Positions 23,480 through 32,263 of a stretch of 35,854 bases of DNA are shown here, piece by piece. Both the position numbers and the translations under genes were made by a program. Position 1 is the stretch's first letter; each line of letters starts with the position of its first letter. The notes below the pieces were generated by a model that had not been told where the DNA came from, searched no databases, and saw nothing but the letters and a program-made list of their open reading frames with translations. Source of the DNA: Anaerolineaceae bacterium (GTDB taxonomy: Bacteria; Chloroflexota; Anaerolineae; Anaerolineales; Anaerolineaceae); the NCBI GenBank assembly GCA_002702705.1, contig PABH01000058.1:1-35854 (forward strand), given 5' to 3'.

Positions 23480-24784
23480 TTACTCTATATAATTTGGAAA
23501 CCCAGAATAAAAGGATGGGTTCGCATTCAGAAAAATAAACGGCATATCGTCCTGCTGCATCATTTCTTTCTGGTAGGCAGGATATTCACCCTCACTCATA
23601 AAGATGATTTCACTCGAGAGATCGAGTTTTAAAAGATAAAGCTGCAGTTCATTTGCGTAATTTTCTGAAAATGGATTATTGGTCGGGCTGACGATAAAGA
23701 TGGTAGTATTTAAAGGGGGAAATTCGGTGTCATATAACAGGTTTAATGCCTGTTCTGTATCATGCGTCAACTCACTAGCAAGAAAGGGTTCAGACTGATT
23801 AATATCGATGCTGGGTACCATGTTTAAATCTGGCCACAAAGAGGTCGAGATAATTGACCAAGGAATTCCGAATAATACAGCTTCAGTCGCGTTTCGATTT
23901 TCCCAGCGTTCACCGATGAGTTGAATGGTGATATCTCCCCTGGGTAATACCAAAAAGTCCGGAAAAACCAGGTCTTCTTTGTTTGCTTTTTCTTTGGCTG
24001 ATTCCATCCACTCATTCAGGTTAGGATATTTGTCGATCAGTGCGGGTCGCATAGCTTGCCAAACCTCCAAAGGCTGTGATTGCCGACCTTCAATACCATT
24101 AATATTCGGCGCTTCTCTTCCAGGTGCGGTGAACCATAAATTACCAGCTTCGATTTTTTGCCCATCTGTGATGGATTCAGTACGCTGATTGATTACGGCA
24201 TTTACATCGACAGTTCCTTCATAAACCTGAATGATACTGAGCTGATCCTCCGGTAGATAGATAACAGAGTACCAGGTGCCGTTTGTTGAAGCACTGGAAC
24301 TGGGTGTTTGCACATCCACTTTGCTCAAACATTGGTTTAATACGCCTGTCAAACCGGATGAGCTGCATACCCCCAATCCGCTGGCAGCATCCGATTTGCG
24401 GCAAGTTGATCGTTCCAAGGTGACATCCTGAAAAAGAAATATCTTTAGACAACCCTGAATTAAAATTTCAGCCTCACCCTTGGCATCTGTTGTTACCATA
24501 CCACCAGGTGCCAAAGGTTGGGCGATGTTGTTGGTTAATTCCGGTAGGGGTAATACATTACCTGCAAACACATTTGGAATCAAACGGCGAACTTGAGAAT
24601 CCGGGGTAATGATGGCGATGGGGGTTTCCCCGGTCGGTGGAATTTGAGGTGTAATCGTGTCTTTGGGTGTTATGGAAGTTGGAGTAACGATTGAAAAGGG
24701 CAGGTTGCACGCCAGCCCAATGAACAGTACCAGCCCAATCAGGGAGATCAAGCTGCCCCATGAAGGTCTATTTTTTGGTAACAT
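23480..24784 (-). CDS. FecR-like lipoprotein
   Basis: This 434-residue protein has a lipoprotein signal: a basic N-terminus, a hydrophobic stretch (SLISLIGLVLFIG) and the lipobox IGLAC (C26), followed by a Thr/Pro-rich linker of about 35 residues. Residues about 70-220 resemble a FecR-type beta domain (GTWYSVIYLPEDQLSIIQVYEGTVDVNAVI with ITDGQKIEAG). The C-terminal half (IQLIGERWENRNATEAVLFGIP, NLLYDTEFPP, TTIFIVSPTNNPFSENYANELQLYLLKL) has alternating strands and helices but no family I can name. It is anchored outside the membrane, whereas its operon neighbours lack export signals except for the membrane proteins, so it may be the sensor arm of the system. It lies 12 bases after the CHAT gene. 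Confidence 0.7.
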   Translation of the reverse strand: MLPKNRPSWGSLISLIGLVLFIGLACNLPFSIVTPTSITPKDTITPQIPPTGETPIAIITPDSQVRRLIPNVFAGNVLPLPELTNNIAQPLAPGGMVTTDAKGEAEILIQGCLKIFLFQDVTLERSTCRKSDAASGLGVCSSSGLTGVLNQCLSKVDVQTPSSSASTNGTWYSVIYLPEDQLSIIQVYEGTVDVNAVINQRTESITDGQKIEAGNLWFTAPGREAPNINGIEGRQSQPLEVWQAMRPALIDKYPNLNEWMESAKEKANKEDLVFPDFLVLPRGDITIQLIGERWENRNATEAVLFGIPWSIISTSLWPDLNMVPSIDINQSEPFLASELTHDTEQALNLLYDTEFPPLNTTIFIVSPTNNPFSENYANELQLYLLKLDLSSEIIFMSEGEYPAYQKEMMQQDDMPFIFLNANPSFYSGFPNYIE

Positions 24785-24796
24785 AGGTACTCCGAT

Positions 24797-27700
24797 CTAT
24801 TTCTCTTGACTAACAATAAAATTTAACCAGCGCAGGTAATACTTTTCAGCAAGAAACAATCCGCTGGCACCTCCAAAGGTCAATGCCAAGCCGGCTAAAG
24901 CTGATTCAATCAAAGAAAGTACACTTGGCCAATTTTGAAAAGAATTAATCCAGTTTTGCCAAACGGGAGTGTTAAAATATTCAAATTCCACCTGAAAATA
25001 GGCACTGGAAAGTGCGATGGATAAACCGTTGCCCATGGTTGGAAAAGCCAGAAAAACATACTGGACCAGACTAAACCAGAAGGCAGCCAGTAGGCTAAAT
25101 AATAAAATCCGAATGGTTTTTTTGAAGTTGAAGAAAAAGACCAGACTGATTCCCAAACCAGCTACGAACCCGAGTGGAATCACTCCTGGAGCTTGCTGGA
25201 GAGAAATTCCGTTTAACACGGCAATCAAAAGATTTGCCAACCCAAAACCGACAGATCCCAGAATAAGACTTAATACACTGGTGTGGGAATTGTTTTGTTG
25301 TTTTTGGTTTTTATTTTGCCAATCATTCTCTAAACGTAAAATAAAGCTGAGTTTGCTGGCGAGCGCGGTCAAACCGCCCAAGATCAATCCCCAATAAGAA
25401 AATAATGCAAAAAAGATGACCCCCGTATGGGATTGTGCCAAAGAACCTAATAGCAGACGTTCAATTCCAAGTCCAAACCCTGCGCCAAGTCCCCCGCCTA
25501 TGGCGGACCAAATTAATTTCTGACGTTGATGGATCAAACGCTGCCCAACCCGCCATAAATAAATACCAATCCCTTTATATTCAGAAGGCGATCCGAGTTG
25601 ATTGGCGTCTGCCAGAGTGCCAATTAATTCTGAACGCCGCCAAAAACGTGACCATTGGGAATGTAGATCTTTTAGGGCAGTATCAATCCGTTGTATTGTT
25701 TTTTGATCTTTCTGATCAATTAAGGTGAGTGCCAAGATGGCTGTTTGGCGATCCAATCTTTTTTTACCAAACACGGCAGCACGGGTTATCTGTCCGTAGT
25801 GTGATTTATTAGCATCCTCTGGTAATTTGTTATAACCGAGTATGCGGTGCATATATTCGATTGAGGACCCGGGGATGAATTTCTTCTTATTTTGGTTGGT
25901 GGAAGTATCTTCCAACATCTGTACCAGACCCTCTAGGTTTTCCCTTTCCTGTAGTAAATTCAGCCATGGTTGAGTAGATTCACCGTGCAGTACAGCGGAT
26001 CGTAACAACAATATTAATTTAACGAATTTAGAATCAATATACTGTTCGGTTTCGGCTAAAGTTCTTAGTTGTTGATGGGTGGCTAACATATGGTCAGTGT
26101 CACTTTGAGTTTCTAATTTGGTTTGTGCTGCCAGCCATAAACGCCAAACGCGTTCTACTTCGTCCCTGGCATTATATTGTTGCGTGATCTGTTCGCCTCC
26201 CAACCGCACTGCCTCTTCATAAATCATTTGATTGACAAATGCATATTGATAACGTTCGTCTTTTAAACGCCGAACCAGTAGTTCAGCTTTAACAAATTGG
26301 TCCAAGATGGTTGTGATTTTTGCTGTTAAATCCGATGCCGGGGTAACATCTGGAATCAGTAATGATTCTGGCAAAACCCAGCGTTCCATTTCCGGGGCAG
26401 CCATTGCTACCAAAACTTTGCGGGCAAGCTCTGACTGCCCCGCAAAGCGTGTCTTCAGTTCTTCCTCCATATATCGGACTAAAATCCCATTGGCACCGCC
26501 AGCCTCTTTTAGATATAAAACTTCGTCAATCATGGGGGGCTTGCGGTTTAAAGCTTTTTGATATAACCAGGTGCAGGTAATCTGTAACTGGCCGGGATCA
26601 ATGGTAACCGGATCATCTGGTTCACCTTCATTTGGTGATAATTCTCCTAAATCAGGAACTATTAATTCGCGCACTAGATTGGGGTTTAACATTACCGGCC
26701 AGTTTAAAACATCAAGTGGTTCCAGAATTGCGGATAATGCTTCCGTCTGTTTTAATGGTTCAATCTCCAGCCAGCGTCCTGACCGATTTGATAGCAGCGG
26801 TTGGAAAAAGGTTAAACTCGATAAACAATCTTCATGTAGGAAAAAAACCAATCGCAGGCGAACTCCATTTAATTGAAGGCAAGTTTCCAAAGTTTCCAAT
26901 ATATTTTTTTTGGCAGTTTCCGGCAACTCGCTCACACGTTCAAATTGGTCAAAGGCCAGTATCAACTGGTCGTAATGGATCACACTAACAGCACGCAGGA
27001 TGTCTGGTAAACTGGCATCTCCCGGAATACGCAGTATCATTGGGCGTCCTTTTTTTACCAGGCCTTTACGGAAAGCGTTCGCCAAATCATGATATTCTTC
27101 CACCCGCACAACCAGGTTATTGTTTTGCTCCAAAACCGGCCTCAATCCTGCTTCCAGTAAGGAGGTCAGCCCTACTCCGGATTCTCCATACACTACCGTG
27201 GTTTCAAAGTGTTGAATACTTTGCCGAATTTCATTAATTTTTTCGGTGCGCCCTTTAAATAAATCACTGTCTTCGGGCAAATAGGGTGATAAAAATTTAT
27301 AAGGGTGGCGAATTGATGGTTGAAAACGGATTTTTGGTGAAAATAACAAACCATCTGTCTGGTGCATATATAAGGTTGGCACTGACCACTGAAGGTATTG
27401 GTGATGTAATAGGTTGGATCGGGCTCTGTTAATTGCCAGGTCCACACATCCTGTTTCAAAGAGGTTGTTATAAAAAGCGGCAGCAAATTGGCGTGCGACA
27501 TCCGTTTCGACTTTTTCTTGCATACATACAACGGACGGACAACCTGCCTGTACCAATTGTGGTCCAACCCCCGTGAAAGCATCGATGGATGACTGTTGTC
27601 CGCTTTCACAAGCCGCCAGAAAAACCAGTTGGGGTAGGCGAGGTGCAGCGCTAAACAATTGGGTGATCTCATTGGCTGTCACACCAACTGGTCCAACACT

Positions 27701-28423
27701 TCCGTCATCATATTTTTTGGAGAGTATTAAATACCCAGTTTGTTCACTTTCACGCCATTCACCATGACCGATATAATGCAAAATATCGTAACCATTTCCT
27801 TGCATCAGCCTGTTTGTAATATCTTGAAGATTGACTTTACCAGATAGAATTTCCACCTCGCTTTGATCCGAAAAGTTTTGAAATACCTCCCGAATAGTTT
27901 CTTCTTCGGTTGTGGTGTTAACGTATAGATTGGTTCCGGCCGCAAAGGGACTGGAAATAACAACCAGTATTTTTAATAGCCCGGATTGGATGGGTAGACC
28001 CCATGGGTGACCCGATTGTAAAAAGCGAGAAAAAACCACAGACGGAGAAGCGCCCAATGCGATCCAGGTGGTTCCTTGAGGGTAGTACAAACGCTCCCAG
28101 GGAATCCGGTGAAGGTTTGGCAATCCTGGATCAATGCTCAGCGTCAGGCGAATCCCGCGCTCGCCGGAAGCTTTTATTGCAGATGTGAATTGGTTGGAAA
28201 GCAAACCAGGAAAAAGAGCCTGATATAAAGTTTGTCCAAAAATTTCTTGATTGTTTAAATCCCATTGGTTTTGTAAAGTGGAGATTTTCTGAATCAGATC
28301 CGTTGGATTTAAGGTTCCCATCTCACCGCTTCCATCAGGTAAAGTTAAGCGGATGCGGCAGGGTAAATTAGGTCCTTGAGAAAGAATATCAATAGTTACA
28401 GGATCGGGAGAAAAGTTGGACAT
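24797..28423 (-). CDS. CHAT-STAND NTPase-transmembrane protein
   Basis: This is a 1208-residue multidomain protein. Residues about 60-360 are a CHAT (caspase-like) domain with the histidine in DILHYIGHGEW (H220) and the cysteine in LVFLAACESGQ (C272). A STAND-type NTPase follows (KFLSPYLPEDSDLFKGRTEKI, residues about 376-396). Its P-loop reads GESGVGLTSLL (413-423), so the Walker lysine is replaced by leucine (L419); Walker B is LILAFDQFE (D492). Residues about 560-950 are helical, as in the winged-helix and sensor arms of STAND proteins. Six hydrophobic helices lie at about 970-995, 1001-1024, 1048-1070, 1080-1098, 1104-1128 and 1168-1192. STAND proteins assemble on sensing a signal; here the CHAT protease would be membrane-tethered and cytoplasmic. 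It is the core gene of the six-gene operon. Confidence 0.88.
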   Translation of the reverse strand: MSNFSPDPVTIDILSQGPNLPCRIRLTLPDGSGEMGTLNPTDLIQKISTLQNQWDLNNQEIFGQTLYQALFPGLLSNQFTSAIKASGERGIRLTLSIDPGLPNLHRIPWERLYYPQGTTWIALGASPSVVFSRFLQSGHPWGLPIQSGLLKILVVISSPFAAGTNLYVNTTTEEETIREVFQNFSDQSEVEILSGKVNLQDITNRLMQGNGYDILHYIGHGEWRESEQTGYLILSKKYDDGSVGPVGVTANEITQLFSAAPRLPQLVFLAACESGQQSSIDAFTGVGPQLVQAGCPSVVCMQEKVETDVARQFAAAFYNNLFETGCVDLAINRARSNLLHHQYLQWSVPTLYMHQTDGLLFSPKIRFQPSIRHPYKFLSPYLPEDSDLFKGRTEKINEIRQSIQHFETTVVYGESGVGLTSLLEAGLRPVLEQNNNLVVRVEEYHDLANAFRKGLVKKGRPMILRIPGDASLPDILRAVSVIHYDQLILAFDQFERVSELPETAKKNILETLETCLQLNGVRLRLVFFLHEDCLSSLTFFQPLLSNRSGRWLEIEPLKQTEALSAILEPLDVLNWPVMLNPNLVRELIVPDLGELSPNEGEPDDPVTIDPGQLQITCTWLYQKALNRKPPMIDEVLYLKEAGGANGILVRYMEEELKTRFAGQSELARKVLVAMAAPEMERWVLPESLLIPDVTPASDLTAKITTILDQFVKAELLVRRLKDERYQYAFVNQMIYEEAVRLGGEQITQQYNARDEVERVWRLWLAAQTKLETQSDTDHMLATHQQLRTLAETEQYIDSKFVKLILLLRSAVLHGESTQPWLNLLQERENLEGLVQMLEDTSTNQNKKKFIPGSSIEYMHRILGYNKLPEDANKSHYGQITRAAVFGKKRLDRQTAILALTLIDQKDQKTIQRIDTALKDLHSQWSRFWRRSELIGTLADANQLGSPSEYKGIGIYLWRVGQRLIHQRQKLIWSAIGGGLGAGFGLGIERLLLGSLAQSHTGVIFFALFSYWGLILGGLTALASKLSFILRLENDWQNKNQKQQNNSHTSVLSLILGSVGFGLANLLIAVLNGISLQQAPGVIPLGFVAGLGISLVFFFNFKKTIRILLFSLLAAFWFSLVQYVFLAFPTMGNGLSIALSSAYFQVEFEYFNTPVWQNWINSFQNWPSVLSLIESALAGLALTFGGASGLFLAEKYYLRWLNFIVSQEK

Positions 28424-28446
28424 TTTATTTCATTCTCGGTATTCTT

Positions 28447-28788
28447 TCAACGTCCGGCAATAAAATTGATAAGATTGGGTTTGGGTTTTGAATCGGGGGC
28501 GAAGGATACCGGTTTGCCGTTGGGTGGTTTGATCGGAACAACTGATGCGAAGCCTTTCAGAATTAAAGGCGCCGTGATGCCCACATTAATTGCCAACCAG
28601 GGGTTTTCTGGTTGAACACCCTGGATGAGCACGAGTCCGCCGCCTGCTAAGATCATCAATACAGTTATCACCCAATAAAACCAACTTCGGATATATTCCG
28701 GCAGATTTGGTGATTCACGTAGTGAATACCATTTTAATAATTCGCCTAATACACCACCAATGACTCCATATAAAAAGCTCATTCCCAT
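28447..28788 (-). CDS. Small membrane protein with about three helices
   Basis: This 113-residue protein has hydrophobic helices at about 4-18, 34-57 and 64-80, then a Pro/Lys-rich tail (KPPNGKPVSFAPDSKPKPN). The loop LRESPNLPEYIRSWFYW between the first two is polar and aromatic. I do not recognise a family; the size and helix count recall small holin-like or phage-type membrane proteins and accessory channel subunits, but nothing is diagnostic. It lies 23 bases upstream of the CHAT-STAND gene, so it could partner that protein's membrane domain. AAAGGA lies eight bases before the ATG. Confidence 0.7.
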   Translation of the reverse strand: MGMSFLYGVIGGVLGELLKWYSLRESPNLPEYIRSWFYWVITVLMILAGGGLVLIQGVQPENPWLAINVGITAPLILKGFASVVPIKPPNGKPVSFAPDSKPKPNLINFIAGR

Positions 28789-28871
28789 GATTTTTTCCTT
28801 TCAATTGTTTCGATTAGATAAAAAATAACAAATGGATTGGAACAACACCATATTTCAATCACTCGGTAAAA

Positions 28872-30176
28872 CTAAAAGGCAAAATACAAATTTTGCAAAT
28901 CCGCTTCACTTGCAGTTCCTGCTTCGATTTTGTTTTGCAAAACTTCTGCCTGAATATCAGATGGTAGGTTTTCTTGCGGTTCAAAGGAAATCAACTTAGG
29001 TGGCGGTAAGGTTTCCGGCAAGTCACAAGTCCCATTTTGAATCAAGTCGATGGAAGCTTCAATAATTTTTCTATTACCCGGTAGTGCACGGTGAACTTCT
29101 TGTACATAAAATGTTTTGCAACCAGGAAGGTCTGCTGACCAAAGTGGAACTGTACCATCACCGGAATTTTCACCACGATCTTCCGATCTCATTTCAAGGT
29201 GCGGCACATCTCCTTCAAAAGCAAATCGCGCGCTAACCATTGTTTCGATATGTACTCCGGCAATGACATTAATTGGAATTTGCGGATCCGATGAGTTTAA
29301 AACCTGGTGTAAATTGTGTGCCTTATCCAAAAAGCTCTGCCTGATTGAATCCATTTGCCAGTTTCTAGCATCATATAAATTAAAGGAGATTGGATATTCT
29401 CTTCCCTGTGGAAAGAATTCAGGTGGGGCTGGGAGGAGCTGATATAGGCTGGGTAAATTTGGCACCAGTGATTTCATGTTATTGCGGGAATTTAATTGAT
29501 CCACGGTTGCCATCATCGAATTTCCATTCACCAAATTGTCAATGGCATTGGTTGCACCATAATTTGGTGTGCCGTGCATGATTAGTCGCTTGATATGTTT
29601 TTCGGCGTGGGCAGGATGGCGGGCTAAATAAGTGCGGGATACCAGCCCACCCATACTGTGAGCTACCAGGGTGAAAGTTTGGTTGGGGTTATTTTGGCAC
29701 CAACGGTCGATGTGTTGGCGTAAACGATCAGCACTGTGTTCGATTGGACGCCGCCAGTCATAAGGGAATTCAAATAAATTGGCCTGGTTCTTAAGTCGTA
29801 GACTTATTTTCAGGTAAGTCAGTTTTTCTAAACCAACTGGTACACATTCTACTTGTGGATTCTCATCCTCATCCCCGGTTTCGTTTAAGCGCAGATAACT
29901 ACCGTTTCCTTTTAAAAATAAAAGCGGATTGATCCATAGTGAAGTGGTGATACCGCTAATACTCGATAACAGAGATCCCATAATGCCGGGCAAAAGAATA
30001 ACGTTTTCGCGTTCCTTCAAAGGGGGAGGGGAAAACGATACCGCCCTGATTTCTGTTACCGTATCAGCACCAATCAATTGGGTTACAGATTCCAGATCCT
30101 CACCACTGATAATTTGATCTTCGATCTCCGTTAATGACATGGAAGACCATCGTTGTAACAATTCATTCGTGTTCAA
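28872..30176 (-). CDS. LCAT-like lipase/acyltransferase (alpha/beta hydrolase)
   Basis: This is a 434-residue protein of the lecithin:cholesterol acyltransferase/phospholipase family: VILLPGIMGSLL, LFEFPYDWRRP, the nucleophile LVAHSMGGLVSRTYL (S174), an aspartate in GENSGDGTVPLWSA (D340) and a histidine in VQEVHRAL (H362). It should hydrolyse or transfer acyl chains of lipids. There is no signal peptide, so it acts in the cytoplasm or on the inner face of the membrane. The N-terminal 50 residues are a separate helical segment. The start is TTG at 30176, supported by AAAGGAG six bases upstream; no better ATG exists. It is the first gene of the CHAT operon, 83 bases before the small membrane protein, and is the probable lipid-damaging or lipid-signalling effector. 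Confidence 0.88.
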   Translation of the reverse strand: MNTNELLQRWSSMSLTEIEDQIISGEDLESVTQLIGADTVTEIRAVSFSPPPLKERENVILLPGIMGSLLSSISGITTSLWINPLLFLKGNGSYLRLNETGDEDENPQVECVPVGLEKLTYLKISLRLKNQANLFEFPYDWRRPIEHSADRLRQHIDRWCQNNPNQTFTLVAHSMGGLVSRTYLARHPAHAEKHIKRLIMHGTPNYGATNAIDNLVNGNSMMATVDQLNSRNNMKSLVPNLPSLYQLLPAPPEFFPQGREYPISFNLYDARNWQMDSIRQSFLDKAHNLHQVLNSSDPQIPINVIAGVHIETMVSARFAFEGDVPHLEMRSEDRGENSGDGTVPLWSADLPGCKTFYVQEVHRALPGNRKIIEASIDLIQNGTCDLPETLPPPKLISFEPQENLPSDIQAEVLQNKIEAGTASEADLQNLYFAF

Positions 30177-30206
30177 TTTTCGCTCCTTTCCCTTGGTCGG
30201 GTCAGA

Positions 30207-30245
30207 AAGTGATCCCAGGTGGGTTGTGAGCGGTGTTGATCACTT
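30207..30245 (-). promoter_or_regulatory. Inverted repeat in the leader of the CHAT operon
   Basis: AAGTGATC (30207-30214) and GATCACTT (30238-30245) form a perfect 8-base inverted repeat 23 bases apart, 30-70 bases upstream of the lipase start. It could be an RNA hairpin in the roughly 135-base leader or a DNA operator. Confidence 0.4.
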
Positions 30246-30317
30246 ATTAATGTGGTTGTTTATGGACCAATTTAATAAAAAAAATTGGTGAAATTAGGAA
30301 TTGTTTACCTTTTTTAT

Positions 30318-30346
30318 AATATATCATTAAGAGAACCTTAATACAA
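30318..30346 (-). promoter_or_regulatory. Promoter of the six-gene CHAT operon
   Basis: Minus-strand TTGTAT (30346-30341), an exact 17-base spacer and TATATT (30323-30318) lie about 140 bases before the lipase start. No other comparable site is seen on that strand in the 416-base divergent gap. Confidence 0.5.
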
Positions 30347-30592
30347 ATAGTAGGGTAACTCCTTATGTGGGTGTAGGTCAGTTCCTGATGTAGAAAAAAT
30401 AAATCACTGATTATGATAAAAGTGTATATTTGTTTTTTAAAATTTGAGTTGTGAAAAAATTACTCACAACAATTTTGGCTTATTCCATTTCAGATAAGCA
30501 TCGTACGTATAGTTCCAATTCGTTAAACTTTTTTGGGGTCGTGTAACGAGAAAAGGAAATGATTAAGAATAAATTGAAAGGATGATTGTTTT
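30347..30592. other. Divergent intergenic region before the molybdoenzyme gene
   Basis: This AT-rich stretch holds no ORF of interest. A perfect 7-base dyad, GTTGTGA (30448-30454) and TCACAAC (30464-30470), is flanked by AAAAT/ATTTT and may be an operator for the molybdoenzyme gene. AAAGGATGA, the ribosome site, ends the stretch. Confidence 0.4.
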
Positions 30593-32188
30593 ATGAATTC
30601 CAAAAAAGTTAAAATAAAATATGTTGTTAGGGGTTTTTTCTACGGTTTATTAAGCATTGTTGTATTAATCGTAGTTTCCTACTTAGGCATGGTATGGTTG
30701 GGGCTGCCTTTTTTACCTTTTCGTTTGTTTGATTTTCTTACCAGAATTTTACCTGGTGCAATGATAACTTTTGTGATTGACTCAATGGTGAGTATTATCA
30801 CATCCCTTCAAATTGGTTCAACATCGGCAATAGCCAAATTGACGGAACAAGGAATTGCAATATTTCAGTTTTTGATTATTGGAGGTTTGGTTGGTGCTTT
30901 AATTGGTTACTTAAGGTCAAAAATCGATATCAAACGGCTCCCACTCTGGGGCACAATGATTGGTTTGGGACTGGGATTGGGACTATTTTTGGTTGAAATC
31001 TATCTGATAGGTTTTTCGGATATTCAAATTGCTGAAATAGTTTGGATAATCATTTTGATGACGGTTTGGGGTCTGGTGTTAGGTTGGATCAACCTATGGG
31101 TTAGTCAGAAAAGAAGTGAGGATGATCTACAGGAGGGAATCTCTAGAAGAGAAGTACTGACTTTAATCGCTGCCGCTTTTGCTGCTTTGCTAACCAGTGG
31201 CCTTGCTTTTTTGATTAGATCAATAACAACACAAGATGACAATACTGTAACTGAAGTAAAAGAGCCGACCCCGATTCCTGATGAAGAATTGCAGAATCGA
31301 ATACAACCAGTTTCAGGTACCCGCTCGGAAATCACTTCAAATGAGGATTTTTATCGAATTGATATTAATACCCAGGTACCCGAGATAAATGGTGAAGAGT
31401 GGCATTTGGTATTGGACGGCTTGGTGAATAATCCGATGCAGCTTAGTATAGAAGATATTCGATCCCGTCCGAAACATTCACAGTATATTACGCTTTCATG
31501 TATTTCTAATAAAGTTGGCGGCGATCTAATTAGTGCCAGTTTATGGGCTGGAATTCGTTTAAAGGATTTATTAGAGGAAGCTGGATTACAAACTGGTGCT
31601 GGTGAGTTGGCAATCGAATCAGTTGACGGTTTTTATGAAAGTGTGAGTATAGAGGACATGATGGATCCTCGTACCCTTTTGGTTTATGAAATGAATGGAC
31701 AACCATTACCTCAAGAACATGGATATCCCTTAAGAATTTATATTCCAAATCGATATGGTATGAAACAACCCAAATGGATCACTCACATGGAAGTAATTAA
31801 GGGAGAAGGAGATGGATATTGGGTGGACCGAGGTTGGAGTGAGGAAGCGTTTGTACGTTTGACTTCAGTCATCGATGAGATAAGTATTTCGGAGAATGGC
31901 AATGGTATGTTATTAGCCGGGGGAATAGCATATGCTGGTGCAAGAGGGATTAATAAAGTTGAAATTAAAGTTGATGATGGTTCTTGGCAGGAAGCAGAAC
32001 TTCGTGTTCCACCCTTAAGTGATTTAACTTGGGTGCAGTGGCGTTATGAAACGCAAGACATAACTCCGGGCGAACACGTCGCAACCGTCCGAGCTTATGA
32101 TGGTAATGGTGATCCCCAGATAATGGAAGTTAATCCTCCACATCCATCGGGTGCAACAGGATATGACACGTTTACTTTTGAGGTATGA
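30593..32188 (+). CDS. Membrane-fused sulfite-oxidase-fold molybdopterin oxidoreductase
   Basis: The protein has 531 residues. Residues 1-170 contain four hydrophobic helices (about 12-34, 88-106, 119-140 and 149-170). A fifth follows a twin-arginine-like SRREVLTL at 184-191 (helix about 189-208). The outer domain is of the sulfite-oxidase fold: SNEDFYRIDINTQVP, the molybdenum-binding cysteine in YITLSCISNKVGGDLIS (C303), SLWAGIRLKDLLEEAG, GYPLRIYIPNRYGMKQPKWI, and a C-terminal Ig-like dimerisation domain (VRLTSVIDEI, GGIAYAGARGINKVEIKVDDG). It should bind a Mo-molybdopterin cofactor outside the membrane. The substrate is unknown: YedY-like protein-methionine-sulfoxide reduction and sulfite oxidation are both possible. 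No cytochrome or maturation gene is beside it. Confidence 0.88.
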   Translation: MNSKKVKIKYVVRGFFYGLLSIVVLIVVSYLGMVWLGLPFLPFRLFDFLTRILPGAMITFVIDSMVSIITSLQIGSTSAIAKLTEQGIAIFQFLIIGGLVGALIGYLRSKIDIKRLPLWGTMIGLGLGLGLFLVEIYLIGFSDIQIAEIVWIIILMTVWGLVLGWINLWVSQKRSEDDLQEGISRREVLTLIAAAFAALLTSGLAFLIRSITTQDDNTVTEVKEPTPIPDEELQNRIQPVSGTRSEITSNEDFYRIDINTQVPEINGEEWHLVLDGLVNNPMQLSIEDIRSRPKHSQYITLSCISNKVGGDLISASLWAGIRLKDLLEEAGLQTGAGELAIESVDGFYESVSIEDMMDPRTLLVYEMNGQPLPQEHGYPLRIYIPNRYGMKQPKWITHMEVIKGEGDGYWVDRGWSEEAFVRLTSVIDEISISENGNGMLLAGGIAYAGARGINKVEIKVDDGSWQEAELRVPPLSDLTWVQWRYETQDITPGEHVATVRAYDGNGDPQIMEVNPPHPSGATGYDTFTFEV

Positions 32189-32263
32189 AGATTTTTAAAT
32201 AGAACCTTTCATTCATTTATTAGAATCTAGGTTGAAAAACTTAGTCTGTAAAAAGTGAAATTG

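Noticed and set aside
25017-25397. Plus-strand open frames inside the CHAT-STAND gene
   Set aside because: They lie opposite a long recognisable gene, have basic, low-complexity composition and no domain or ribosome site.
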